Shown piece after piece: positions 1 to 9,327 of a stretch of 64,000 bases of DNA (positions are counted from its first letter, which is position 1; each line of letters opens with the position of its first letter). The position numbers and the translations under genes were made by a program. The notes below the pieces were generated by a model that was given only the letters and a program-made list of their open reading frames with translations, was not told the origin of the DNA and did not search any database. Origin of the DNA: Paenibacillus sp. 1001270B_150601_E10 (GTDB lineage Bacteria > Bacillota > Bacilli > Paenibacillales > Paenibacillaceae); contig NZ_JADMOL010000001.1 in NCBI RefSeq assembly GCF_015558675.1, positions 188,507 through 252,506 on the forward strand, in the 5' to 3' direction.

Positions 1-487
1 AACAAATGGGTGTCAGCTGCCAGTTAATCGACATCATCATTGCGCCGCCAAACACAATCATCAGCACCATGTTCAGGATTTGGGCGAAACCAAAGCCAAC
101 AAACTGTCGAACCCCCTCAAGGTCCGCGGTCAATCGAGACATGAGGTCTCCTGTTCTTGCCTTGTCATAGTAACGAAAAGATAGCGATTGCAATTTGCGA
201 TAAGAAGCATTGCGCATTGCATAGGCCGTATAGTTGCCGACTCTTCCCCCAAAGAAGCCGTGCAAAAATTGTAAGGTGCCCTTAAGGCTAACAACGGCAA
301 CAACCGTTCCAGCTAGCCAAGGCACCCATTCGTACTTCTCCTTTGCGATTACGTCATCGATCAGGATCCTGAGTAAGTTCGGATACACAAGTCCTAATGC
401 CGTGGCGAACATCAAGCAAAGGATGGATACAAACAGCAGCTTTTTTTTCGGCCAGTAAAAAGGTGCTAGCTGTTTAAAAACGTCCAT
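1..487 (-). CDS. ABC exporter, permease/ATPase fusion (N-terminal part only)
   Basis: Only the first 162 codons lie in the window; the rest runs off the left edge. The protein starts MDVFKQLAPFYWPKKK at 487 behind an AGAGGGG ribosome site. It shows two hydrophobic segments (about residues 17-38 and 56-75) and then the conserved coupling region (SFRYYDKARTGDLMSRLTAD), typical of the transmembrane domain of type IV (MsbA/Sav1866-like) half exporters. The nucleotide-binding domain would lie outside the window. The substrate cannot be told from this part. No other gene is seen in the 285 bases between it and the dynamin gene, so it probably has its own promoter. Confidence 0.85.
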   Translation of the reverse strand, partial: MDVFKQLAPFYWPKKKLLFVSILCLMFATALGLVYPNLLRILIDDVIAKEKYEWVPWLAGTVVAVVSLKGTLQFLHGFFGGRVGNYTAYAMRNASYRKLQSLSFRYYDKARTGDLMSRLTADLEGVRQFVGFGFAQILNMVLMIVFGGAMMMSINWQLTPIC

Positions 488-675
488 GATTAATCCCCTC
501 TCCGTGTTTCTAACGATATGTACCGCAGTTTATCATCACGCTATATTAACTTCAAAACCAGTTTTCCTCCATTCTGACGTAAATGAGTCGATTCTTTGTC
601 GTTAAGGCACCATAACCGTATGTAATCTTTTATATCTGCCGTATTCCTACCTTCACATCCCTTTCTTGGCAATCA

Positions 676-709
676 AAAAACCCGGACCGCTAAAAACGAC
701 CGGGTTTTG
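676..709 (-). terminator. Intrinsic terminator of the dynamin gene
   Basis: Inverted repeat AAAACCCGG/CCGGGTTTT with a short loop. Read on the minus strand it ends in a run of six T. It lies about 65 bases after the dynamin stop codon. Because both flanks are A/T rich it may work in both directions. The rest of 488-772 shows no gene. Confidence 0.8.
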
Positions 710-772
710 GAAAAGCATGGTTGTAATCGATACCATTTTGATATAAAAATAGCTAAACTGATCTCATAATGG

Positions 773-3700
773 TCATGAATAAGCCTTTGACTTTTTTACA
801 ACTAATGTAAGAGCCTGCTCCAGCCTTTCCACCTGCTTCGGATCATCCAATGCTTGGAGCATCGTTTCTTCATATAACTTCAACTGCTCGACGGAACTTG
901 ACTTCCACTTCTCCAATGTTGACAGCCATTGCTTCCATGCATGGATCGTGAACGTCTGTCTTTCCTGCTCAAGCGAATCAGAGATGAATTGAGCTGCTCG
1001 TTCATCAAGCCGTGTACGAAGCTGTTCGCGTCCTCCACCCGTGAAGAAATACTTGCTGCTCTTGTACAGGGACATGAGCTCACGCTCTTGGATTGGATAG
1101 GCTTCTATCCACGTATTGGCCGATACCCTAAGAGAAGGGGTTTCCCAAGCTCCCATCTTCCAATCATCCGGCGCATAATCAGGAAGCAGGGCGTTCACTT
1201 TTTCCCACATGTGCTTTATAAAGGCTTGAAGCTCCCGCTTCGCAAACTGCTCAAGACGAAGACTTGTTGCCAACAATTCGTTCGTGAGCTCCAACGTCAG
1301 CGTCGATTCCCAATCTCGCAAGCACTGCACCAATGCACTAGCAATATGCGGGTTATCTCCCCTAAGCGTTGCAGGGTTAAATGCATGGGCGAAGCTGTCA
1401 TGCGAACGATACAGAATACGCTGCTTGACATGGTAGAGAAGCTCATCGCTCTCTTGAGCAATGAATCGCTCCACGGAGGTTCCATCTGCCTCAGAAATTA
1501 GCTGAACGGCTTCTTCTGTTCGAATCGAGAGCAGCTTCCGCTGTTCCTCTCGTGCTTTGCTATCGAGCTTAGCTGCTTGGTTTAGTGACTGCAGCTGATG
1601 CTTCAGCTTCTCAACATCTGATAGAGCAGCTTGTTCAACCATTCCTATAAGCTCATGGTCTACAAACCGATAGAAAGCCTCTTCGAAGGAACGGAAGCCC
1701 GATGCCGTATATAACCCCATGTCTTGGCGTTCTTTCGCCTCAAGCCCTTGGAGACTCGAAACCGGAAATAATCGCGGCTCACGAATGCCGAACTCTTGGA
1801 GGCGTTCCTTTACATATTGTAGAACACTTTCACGTTCCTCTTCTGATGAAGCTAAGTCGCAGGCATTCACGACAAAGAACATTTTATCCAGCTCAAAGGC
1901 ATCCTTCACTCGTCCTAGCTGCGTTAGAAACTGACGGTCCGCTTGAGAGAAAGCATGATTGTAATAGGTCACGAAGATAATGACATCTGCATTCTTGATG
2001 TATTCAAACGACACGCCCGTATGCCTAGCATTAACCGAATCAGCACCAGGCGTATCAACAAAGGTAAAGCCTTGCTGAGTCCAAGGACTGTCTAACAGCA
2101 GGTCAATTCGGTCAACAAAGGCGGATTTCCGTTCAACAGCTACAAACTGTCGATACTCCTCCTCTTGAACGTGAAGCACGGTTCCAAGATGCTGCTGATG
2201 CTCTTCATACCCTTGAATAACGGCTTGAATGAAGCTGTAATGAGGCCTTCCTGCTGGATGCACCTGATCAGGCTTCCATTGTGCCGCTTTTTTAAGCGCA
2301 TCCTTCATCTTTAGAGATTCCGCATGGTCAGCTCCTAATCGAGAAAGGGCATAGCGCAGATCCTCCAAGAGCGTTTCCTCAGTCTTTAGGCGAACTGCTG
2401 CTGTACGATGATCCTCTTTCGTTTCCGCTAATGAAATCTGATTAATGGCAGCCGTCGTCGGATTAGGCGACACAGGAAGCACGGACTCTCCAAACAATGC
2501 ATTCGCAAAGGATGACTTTCCTGCGCTAAATGCACCGAATAGTGCCGCTGTATATCGCTGATTCGATATTCGCTCGCTCTTATCAATTAGATTGCGACGA
2601 ACAGCTGCTAAAGCTGGAATATCCTTCGTTGCTGCAGCAGCCTCCTGTAGTAGTACGTGGATACGATCCTGTCGCTCACGGTTGTGTGGAGCAGCGGAAT
2701 TAAAGGTCTCCCACGCTGCTGTGGACGAATCAGAATCCTTGCTGCGTGCCGTCTCAACGCTTGACGGCTCCTCTTCGACAACGAGCAGTTGAGGCACTTT
2801 ATGTGATGAGGAGCGCACCTCAATAAGATGCTGCTTCAGATGAAGTTCCGCATGCTCGATATCATGCGGCAGGTTATCTTTTAAACGTTTATACTCCTCT
2901 ATTACCGCTTCCATGCCCTTCAACAATTCTCGTTCTTTTGATGTCTGTGCATACAGAGTTTGAAGCTCACTCTCGATCTTTGAGCCTTTTGTTAGCTGAA
3001 GTTCATGAATGACGGCTATCAATCGATCCACATGCTCTAACATGATCTTGCGAATTTCGCTCTTGGCTTGATCACTCTGTACTCTGCAGTAATTAAGCGT
3101 ATACTCTCCACTTCCTACAGAGCTTGGTTGTACGGCATTGATAAACCATTCTCCCGAAAACATTGGAAAGGCCTGATCCAGCTCTTCAACAGCCTTTGCT
3201 TCATCCGCTGCTGCTTGAGAGGCAAGCCTGCGAATCATAACCAGGACATGCGGTCGAATATTGCCGTCCACTTCCTCGCTAAAGCGTCGAACGAGAGTTT
3301 GAAGGCGCTGCTCCTTTTCCTGCTCCGTCTTCTTAGCACTGAACAATAAGCCAACTTTAAAGCCTGGCTGCATGCTTTTCAGAAAATCATCTGTACAATC
3401 CCGAAGAACCGCTGGTGTAATATTTGCATCCTTCAGCAGCTTATCCAGCTCTTTTACAACCTGCTCTCGAAGCTTCGTTGAATACCGTTGGATCTCCTCG
3501 GCTTGGGACTCTTTTTCTTGCAGCTGCACATGTAGCGACTGAGCCAGCTCTTCTCCTCCGATCGAAGCTTTCCATTCCTCTAACTGTGCCTTGAATGGTT
3601 GGAGTTCACGCTCTTTATATTCTTCCAGTAGAGCAAGTGCGGATCGAATGAGAGTCGCTGCCGATAACTCCTGACTATCTTGAACAAACTGTTGCAAGCC

Positions 3701-4513
3701 TTTCTGGAAGAGCTCCCACTCATTATAAGGATGTTCCAGCGCGCGCATCGAAATATAATAAATCTCGACAGGTTCGATTCCCCATACCTTCAACGCACTT
3801 CTGACATCAGCTTGGTATTGGGAAAATGGCAGCTCTTGCTCTCGATGTTTATCAATCTGATTGACAACCCAAATGAGCGGTTTCCCTGCCTCGGCTACCT
3901 TTTTTGCAAAATCAAAATTCATTTCGGATTGGACGTGATTATAATCCGTCATGTATACAACGACATCCGCCATATGAAGGGCCGACTCTGTTGCTTCACG
4001 ATGAAGAGGATCGGTTGAATCTACGCCTGGCGTATCCAATAATGCAGCTCCGTTCTGAAGCCAAGGTATCGGTTCAAAGATCGTGATGCGTTCCACCTGT
4101 TCGCCATCTCGACAGGCATCTTCAAGCCGTTCAAGCGGAACCTCTTCCTTGTACCTGCTCTCCTTGCCTGTTGGTTGCGAGCCTCTTCGTATAAGCTCTA
4201 CCTTGGATTCCCCATAGCGCACTGTTACTACATTAGCGCTTGTTGGGATGGGGCTTGATGGGAGCAGCTGCCTGCTGCATAGCTGATTAATGATTGTCGA
4301 CTTCCCTGCAGAGAAATGTCCGCACATCGCAAGCACAAACTGCCGCTCATTTGCTTTATCCGCAAGATCTTTCAGCTTGAGCTCAAGCTCTTGATTGTCT
4401 CTTCCAGCTGCATGCGCAGCTAATTGGACAAGTATTTCATGCAATTCTTGGTTTGTATTCTTCGCTCCCCCGATGTCAGAAGAATACACTTTTGATTTCA
4501 CTTCCTGCTGCAT
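773..4513 (-). CDS. dynA: Tandem dynamin-family GTPase (DynA-like, two GTPase modules)
   Basis: The 1246-residue protein carries two complete dynamin-like modules in one chain, as in B. subtilis DynA (YpbR, about 1190 residues). Module 1 has the P-loop GHFSAGKS at residues 65-72, DTPGVDST as G3 and NQID as G4. Module 2 has GAFSAGKSS near residue 660, DTPGADSV and NACD. Long helical, glutamine- and glutamate-rich stretches follow each GTPase head, as expected for stalk regions. DynA-type proteins tether and fuse membranes and help cells survive phage or pore-forming stress; that role is known for the family and inferred here. The start at 4513 has GTGAGGTAG nine bases upstream. Confidence 0.9.
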   Translation of the reverse strand: MQQEVKSKVYSSDIGGAKNTNQELHEILVQLAAHAAGRDNQELELKLKDLADKANERQFVLAMCGHFSAGKSTIINQLCSRQLLPSSPIPTSANVVTVRYGESKVELIRRGSQPTGKESRYKEEVPLERLEDACRDGEQVERITIFEPIPWLQNGAALLDTPGVDSTDPLHREATESALHMADVVVYMTDYNHVQSEMNFDFAKKVAEAGKPLIWVVNQIDKHREQELPFSQYQADVRSALKVWGIEPVEIYYISMRALEHPYNEWELFQKGLQQFVQDSQELSAATLIRSALALLEEYKERELQPFKAQLEEWKASIGGEELAQSLHVQLQEKESQAEEIQRYSTKLREQVVKELDKLLKDANITPAVLRDCTDDFLKSMQPGFKVGLLFSAKKTEQEKEQRLQTLVRRFSEEVDGNIRPHVLVMIRRLASQAAADEAKAVEELDQAFPMFSGEWFINAVQPSSVGSGEYTLNYCRVQSDQAKSEIRKIMLEHVDRLIAVIHELQLTKGSKIESELQTLYAQTSKERELLKGMEAVIEEYKRLKDNLPHDIEHAELHLKQHLIEVRSSSHKVPQLLVVEEEPSSVETARSKDSDSSTAAWETFNSAAPHNRERQDRIHVLLQEAAAATKDIPALAAVRRNLIDKSERISNQRYTAALFGAFSAGKSSFANALFGESVLPVSPNPTTAAINQISLAETKEDHRTAAVRLKTEETLLEDLRYALSRLGADHAESLKMKDALKKAAQWKPDQVHPAGRPHYSFIQAVIQGYEEHQQHLGTVLHVQEEEYRQFVAVERKSAFVDRIDLLLDSPWTQQGFTFVDTPGADSVNARHTGVSFEYIKNADVIIFVTYYNHAFSQADRQFLTQLGRVKDAFELDKMFFVVNACDLASSEEERESVLQYVKERLQEFGIREPRLFPVSSLQGLEAKERQDMGLYTASGFRSFEEAFYRFVDHELIGMVEQAALSDVEKLKHQLQSLNQAAKLDSKAREEQRKLLSIRTEEAVQLISEADGTSVERFIAQESDELLYHVKQRILYRSHDSFAHAFNPATLRGDNPHIASALVQCLRDWESTLTLELTNELLATSLRLEQFAKRELQAFIKHMWEKVNALLPDYAPDDWKMGAWETPSLRVSANTWIEAYPIQERELMSLYKSSKYFFTGGGREQLRTRLDERAAQFISDSLEQERQTFTIHAWKQWLSTLEKWKSSSVEQLKLYEETMLQALDDPKQVERLEQALTLVVKKSKAYS

Positions 4514-4579
4514 CGTTTGATTCTACCTCACTCCCACGCGGTATAACGAAACATGTATAACAAGCAAGCTAAAAAAAAG

Positions 4580-4627
4580 AAAAAACCGAGCAGCTCGGCT
4601 TCCTCTTTTTGCCTGTTTGCTCGGTTT
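4580..4627 (-). terminator. Intrinsic terminator after the small unknown gene
   Basis: On the minus strand AAACCGAGCA pairs with the AGCTGCTCGGTTT side and is followed by a T-rich tract. It sits directly after the stop codon of the gene at 4628-4900 and separates it from the dynamin gene. Confidence 0.75.
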
Positions 4628-4900
4628 CTAGTGTACCATATTTTGCTGTTCAGGTAGAATAATTTCAAATTGTTTGGAATGCTGGAGAATCGTGATCCCT
4701 TGATCCTTCACTCGCATGACCACGACATTGCGCTTTTGACGAAGGCGATCCACATACTCTTCTGGCACATCTCCTGCACCGTACACGGTAACCCCGTCAA
4801 CTACGATCTCTTCATCTTCGCCTACGCTTTGTTGCATCACTTTGTCATAAATATCTGAGAATTGCTCAAAATTGTCTGTATACACCGCTATACATTTCAA
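4628..4900 (-). CDS. Small conserved-looking protein of unknown function
   Basis: A 90-residue protein without signal peptide or membrane segment. It reads as an alternating alpha/beta fold: a MKCIAVYTDN strand, an acidic helix, a VVVDGVTVYGAGDVP-type strand-turn region, and a basic helix. The start is TTG at 4900 with AGGTGG nine bases upstream. It begins 28 bases after nth and is likely transcribed with it. I do not recognise the family, and no catalytic motif is visible. Confidence 0.65.
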   Translation of the reverse strand: MKCIAVYTDNFEQFSDIYDKVMQQSVGEDEEIVVDGVTVYGAGDVPEEYVDRLRQKRNVVVMRVKDQGITILQHSKQFEIILPEQQNMVH

Positions 4901-4928
4901 ATCTACCGACCACCTGTCTCTAATCTTC

Positions 4929-5597
4929 TTATTTACCAGTCTTTCTCGATGGAGCTGTTTTCATACGTTTTTTTCCGAATTTACACATATCAAGTAAAGG
5001 GCAAATCTCACACTGCGGGGATTGAGCTTTGCAGTGATAACGACCAAAAAAGATAAGACGGTGATGGGTTAGCGTCCACTCATCACGTGGAACTTTGCGC
5101 ATCAACTTCTTCTCTACTTCTAATACACTATCTTCTTCATCAGCAAGCCCCAATCGCTTCGAAACCCGCTCAACGTGCGTATCCACTGCAATCGCGGGTA
5201 CACCAAAAGCATTGGAGACCACAACATTCGCAGTCTTTCTCCCTACTCCTGGCAGTTCCGTAAGCTGTTCATGCTTGCTTGGAACCTCGCCGCCATATTG
5301 GTCTATTACAATTCGGCACAGCTTTTGAATATTTTTCGCTTTATTTCGATATAGCCCAATTCGACGAATATCCTGCTCAAGCTCTTCTAAAGGTACAGCG
5401 AGATAATCTTCCGGTCTCTTATACTTTTGAAATAGATTCGCTGTAACCTTGTTTACCGTCTCATCCGTGCATTGAGCAGACAACAGCACCGCAATCGTCA
5501 GTTCAAAGGGATTCGAATGATGCAGCTCACAATGAGCATCTGGAAACATCTCGCCGAGTGTATCCAAGATTCTACGAACCTTTGCACTTGTCGCCAC
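4929..5597 (-). CDS. nth: Endonuclease III (DNA glycosylase/AP lyase)
   Basis: A 222-residue base-excision repair enzyme that removes oxidised pyrimidines and nicks the abasic site. The helix-hairpin-helix LPGVGRKTANVV carries the catalytic lysine. The catalytic aspartate is in VDTHVERV. The C-terminal Cys-x6-Cys-x2-Cys-x5-Cys set (CKAQSPQCEICPLLDMC) binds a [4Fe-4S] cluster. The start is GTG at 5597 with AGGAGGG upstream. In B. subtilis nth follows asnS-dnaD; here dnaD is 20 kb away, so that local order has been broken. Confidence 0.95.
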   Translation of the reverse strand: MATSAKVRRILDTLGEMFPDAHCELHHSNPFELTIAVLLSAQCTDETVNKVTANLFQKYKRPEDYLAVPLEELEQDIRRIGLYRNKAKNIQKLCRIVIDQYGGEVPSKHEQLTELPGVGRKTANVVVSNAFGVPAIAVDTHVERVSKRLGLADEEDSVLEVEKKLMRKVPRDEWTLTHHRLIFFGRYHCKAQSPQCEICPLLDMCKFGKKRMKTAPSRKTGK

Positions 5598-5669
5598 TCT
5601 TCATTCCCTCCTATCCATCTTTATGCATTATATCACTGACTAGTAGGCGAAACCTAGTGTTATATGCAA

Positions 5670-5700
5670 ACTGTCCCATCCAAATGTTGGACGGGACAGT
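5670..5700 (-). terminator. Hairpin after the SLH gene
   Basis: ACTGTCCC and TCCAA pair with TTGGA and GGGACAGT around a short loop, with one mismatch. It lies 40-70 bases after the SLH gene stop. The T-tract on the minus strand is short (TTTGCAT), so termination may be inefficient and nth could receive read-through. Confidence 0.6.
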
Positions 5701-5741
5701 TCAAGTAATCCTTCTATAGATAAATGTCGATAGAGGCTACC

Positions 5742-8501
5742 TTAAAGCTTTTCAATCTCAATAACTTGACCCTTTTGGAAATAAAGTACGAGTGAATCTC
5801 CATCTTTCAAAGAATTGACACTAATCGCATTTCCTTTACTATGAATATACGCATTCGCATGAATCGTATAACGATAGTTGTTATCATTTAGGTTGCTGCG
5901 GCGAACAGACAACTCTCTATTGGACGTATCATACTTCCAGAATGTTTTGTTCAAGCCTGTCATGACTTTAAGGACTGATGCATTTTTTGCATCCTTGCGT
6001 GCTTCAACACGATCGCCTACTTTAAGTGAGCCAAGGCTTGTAGTTGATCCGGATTCAAGGAGAACTGTAAGTCCATTTGCTGCTGTATAGGATGAAGTTT
6101 GACCAGCATAATTCTTAACGACAACAATCCCATTGGATAGATCTATGGATTCCACAATGCCAGTAGTTACAGGAACCACACGAAGTTCAATGAGGTTGCT
6201 GCCATCAAAGATTGCATTCACTACATCATTAGCCGATAAGCTTGAGAGGGTGATACGTTCGTTCTTCTCGTTATAGATCGGCAGACTGCCAACACTAAAT
6301 TCTTTCACAATATTGCTTGTATCACGGAGCGATACACGGTTGGTGCTTGTATTCACTGTTGCTACTTCAAACTGCTTATAGCTGCGCACAGCCAAAGAGA
6401 TCACATAGTTTTGATCAGTGGACAGCAATGCTGTTACGTATTCACCGTTGTTGACATCTGTCAACGTTGCATTGCTCTTGCCATATAGATCCACGCTCAA
6501 CAAGGAGTTTTGGTATGGCAATGTGACCATTTGATCGTTAGCAAGCTTCATAGTAATCGTGCGAGAAGTCGTGCTTGCATGAATAAGTGTTCCTTCATAC
6601 TTGTGAACGATTTGTACAAGAAGCACTTTGTCGGCAGTATATTGGATGTTAATCTTTCGCGAGCCATTCAGCATCGAAAGGATCGCTTCACCCATAATTG
6701 GATTGCCGTTGTACTCATATTTGGTATCATCGCTCAAGTAGAAGATATATGGCTTGTTTTTGTCATCCGTAACCGACAATAGCTTTTTCGTCTTATCATA
6801 GTTGATGACGGAAGCACCAATTAAGGATTCCACTTTACGATCGATAACTTCAATTTGAGTCACTTGATCATCGCTATTTACCGTTAGCTTCACACGATCT
6901 CCATATTCCCCTGCGACAAGGTCATCCACCGTTGGGTTGGTCATGCCCTTAATCACAACAGATACACGTGTTACAAGGCGCTTCGCTTCCAACTTGCCGT
7001 CTTCCTTCATGATCGTAACGCTTGTTTTTGTAGGCCCAACTTCATATAAGCGTCCTTGGATCGTAACCTCTGGAGCTTTAGATAATTCTATGCTTGTAAC
7101 GACGCTATTCTTAACCGTATACGTAATCTTCGTATTCAAGCTAAGATCCTTAATCCCATTCGATAAAATCGTATCTCCATAGCGCACAATCGCATCCTCA
7201 GCGACACGGAAAGACTCTTTTATGCCTCCATCCGCTTGAATCTCAAGATTGCGGTTCGTTGTATCAATCGCAGTAATCGTACCTGTCGCGGTCTTGTTGA
7301 CTGGACCAGACTTCACTTGAACAACTAGAACTTTGCGTTCTTGAGAGAAGGTTTCTCTTGTAATGGAAATCTCTGAATCTACTTTCAGATCTTTTGCTGC
7401 AATTACGTTGCCGGAAGCATCCTTGAAGACCGTATTATCTTCAAATTGTACGCGGGTATCGGTTGTACCATTAAAATTAACAAACAACGTTTTTTCTTTG
7501 TCATCTGCAATCACATACTTCACTTTACCCGTTACCGTCTCTACCTGCTGCTTGGCATCTACAAGTTCCACATAAGGAGCGCTGCCCATATTGGAGATAA
7601 CCTTCACTTTTGTATAGAGAGGGATATCGCTCTTGGCAATGGATTGTTCGCTATCGGACTTGTACCACATGGTTTTGTTGTCAATGCGATACGATGTCCA
7701 TTTTCCATCCTCTGAATACAACTTGATTGCGCTGTCTGTTACTTCGCTTACAATGCCATACTCTTGGTCTTCATAGTTAATCTTGCTTACAGCATCTCCG
7801 CGGCTAAAGAACGTAGCGATTTGAGCTCTCGTTACTTTGCCCTGCGGATCAAAGCGATTCTTATCCACACCAGTAGTCAAGCCAAGATCTACAGCCACAT
7901 TCACATAGCCTAAGTTGCCTGCACTGATCTTGCTGTTATCCGCAAATGAGGTTGGGAGTGTCATAACCTGCTTAGCATCTGATTCCTTGCCAACAGAACG
8001 AACCAGAATTTTTGTAATCCACTCCCGGGAAGCCTTTTGATCTCCCCAAGGTTTCTTAGGATCCAAGTTCTTCAGCTCTTCATCACGATCAAGCAGACCT
8101 TTCTGGAAAGCAAGCACAATATAAGGCTTGAAGTAGTTGCCAACTTTAAAATTTTCAGGCAGTGCAACGTTAGCTGATTCATTCAATTCCTTTTCAAGGT
8201 CCATGAATCGAACCGCAAGCGCGATCGCTTCCTGCTGCGTAATATCGTCAGATGGTCTGAACTGACCGTTGTTTCCTTTCAAAATACCTAATGCTGCAAG
8301 CTTATGTATATGCTTCTCAGCCCAATGACCGAGCTTCACGTCGCTAAATACAGGACTGTATGTGCCTGCTGCAGCACTTGTCGTCACTTCAGTTTGTTCT
8401 ACTGGAGCAGCAAGAACCGCTGGAACCGCGGATACCGTCATTGTCATTGCCAAAAGCGCACTAGTTACGGTGCTGACTTTCTTCTTCATGTTCGGCTTCA
8501 T
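5742..8501 (-). CDS. S-layer-homology-domain cell-surface protein
   Basis: A 919-residue exported protein. A signal peptide (MKPNMKKKVSTVTSALLAMTM, cut near AVLAAP) is followed by SLH repeats: FSDVKLGHWAEKHI at about residue 52, a second degenerate repeat, and a third ending FDPQGKVTRAQIATFF at about residue 225. SLH domains bind pyruvylated secondary wall polymers, so the protein should sit on the cell surface. The remaining ~680 residues are rich in beta strands, threonine and valine, with repeating strand units but no catalytic motif I recognise. The start has GAGGAGAG upstream. The gene follows the GerMN lipoprotein and amidase genes, suggesting a cell-envelope cluster. Confidence 0.85.
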   Translation of the reverse strand: MKPNMKKKVSTVTSALLAMTMTVSAVPAVLAAPVEQTEVTTSAAAGTYSPVFSDVKLGHWAEKHIHKLAALGILKGNNGQFRPSDDITQQEAIALAVRFMDLEKELNESANVALPENFKVGNYFKPYIVLAFQKGLLDRDEELKNLDPKKPWGDQKASREWITKILVRSVGKESDAKQVMTLPTSFADNSKISAGNLGYVNVAVDLGLTTGVDKNRFDPQGKVTRAQIATFFSRGDAVSKINYEDQEYGIVSEVTDSAIKLYSEDGKWTSYRIDNKTMWYKSDSEQSIAKSDIPLYTKVKVISNMGSAPYVELVDAKQQVETVTGKVKYVIADDKEKTLFVNFNGTTDTRVQFEDNTVFKDASGNVIAAKDLKVDSEISITRETFSQERKVLVVQVKSGPVNKTATGTITAIDTTNRNLEIQADGGIKESFRVAEDAIVRYGDTILSNGIKDLSLNTKITYTVKNSVVTSIELSKAPEVTIQGRLYEVGPTKTSVTIMKEDGKLEAKRLVTRVSVVIKGMTNPTVDDLVAGEYGDRVKLTVNSDDQVTQIEVIDRKVESLIGASVINYDKTKKLLSVTDDKNKPYIFYLSDDTKYEYNGNPIMGEAILSMLNGSRKINIQYTADKVLLVQIVHKYEGTLIHASTTSRTITMKLANDQMVTLPYQNSLLSVDLYGKSNATLTDVNNGEYVTALLSTDQNYVISLAVRSYKQFEVATVNTSTNRVSLRDTSNIVKEFSVGSLPIYNEKNERITLSSLSANDVVNAIFDGSNLIELRVVPVTTGIVESIDLSNGIVVVKNYAGQTSSYTAANGLTVLLESGSTTSLGSLKVGDRVEARKDAKNASVLKVMTGLNKTFWKYDTSNRELSVRRSNLNDNNYRYTIHANAYIHSKGNAISVNSLKDGDSLVLYFQKGQVIEIEKL

Positions 8502-8552
8502 CGTATCTCTCCTCTTTCTCGATAAAATCTCCTAAAAGCTTATAATTCGACA

Positions 8553-8581
8553 CAAACAGGGGCATATCCTGCCCCTGTTTG
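8553..8581 (-). terminator. Perfect hairpin between gerM-like and SLH genes
   Basis: CAAACAGGGGC and GCCCCTGTTTG form a perfect 11-base stem around a 7-base loop. It lies between the GerMN gene stop (8602) and the SLH start (8501). The T-tract on the minus strand is weak (TTTGTGT), so it may act as a partial terminator or RNA-stability element. Confidence 0.6.
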
Positions 8582-8601
8582 CGATTCTTTTTCATATCAT
8601 G

Positions 8602-9267
8602 TTATGGGCGAACGTATGGATGCTCCAACGATACGTGTCCCATTAGGCTCTCAGTTGCTTCCCCATCCACGAGTATATCGATGGATTTGACTTCATCCAA
8701 TTGGAACAAAGTCTTGGTCAGCGCATCAATCGCGTAGGATTCTCCGCCAGCGCCAAGATGTCCGTCCTCTGGAACGTGAACGTCGATCGTCAGCATGCCC
8801 TTGTTGTCGAGCTTCCAAGATTTGAACTCAATCTTTTTCCAAAGCGCGACTGTCTTCTTACCATCTGTTTGCAATGCTTTCAAAGCAGCCTGAATCTTCT
8901 CGTCAACATTACTGAACGTAATCGTTGTAGTCTCAGACTGAAGATCCATAAACTCATCATCTGTTGCATAAACGGTAATCGTCTGCTGCTGCTTGTTCGC
9001 GCTTGGCTTATCCGTTTGATCTGAAGGTGTATCCTTTGATCCGGATCCGCTATTGGAGTTCGTTCCATTGGTACCCTCAGAACCTTCAGAGCCCTTATCT
9101 CCATCTGGATTCTCTTGATGATTGCCGTCTGTACCTTGATTTGTATGCTGATCAGTGGAATCCGTAGGCGGTTGATCCCCTGACGAAAGATTCTTATTCG
9201 AGCAAGCTGCAAGCATCGTGATCGCTAATACAAAGATCATGAGTCCTAACCATTTTCTTTTGTTCAT
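8602..9267 (-). CDS. GerMN-domain lipoprotein
   Basis: A 221-residue lipoprotein. The signal sequence ends in the lipobox LAAC near residue 22 (numbered from the ATG used here). A Ser/Thr/Gly/Asp-rich linker of about 70 residues follows, then a GerMN domain (from ITVYATDDEF to the SLEHPYV end). GerMN domains occur in spore and cell-wall proteins such as GerM, which works with peptidoglycan amidases in Bacillota. The gene starts 60 bases after an amidase gene, so the pair is probably co-transcribed. The ATG at 9267 has AAGGAGG ten bases upstream; a TTG six bases earlier is also possible. Confidence 0.85.
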   Translation of the reverse strand: MNKRKWLGLMIFVLAITMLAACSNKNLSSGDQPPTDSTDQHTNQGTDGNHQENPDGDKGSEGSEGTNGTNSNSGSGSKDTPSDQTDKPSANKQQQTITVYATDDEFMDLQSETTTITFSNVDEKIQAALKALQTDGKKTVALWKKIEFKSWKLDNKGMLTIDVHVPEDGHLGAGGESYAIDALTKTLFQLDEVKSIDILVDGEATESLMGHVSLEHPYVRP

Positions 9268-9327
9268 ATCCAATCAACCTCCTTGTCATGGTTATACACG
9301 TATGACGAATTTCTCAAACATATTCCG

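Noticed and set aside
929-1501. A 190-codon frame on the plus strand opposite the dynamin gene
   Set aside because: Lies wholly within a well-supported gene on the other strand and has no family features or ribosome site.
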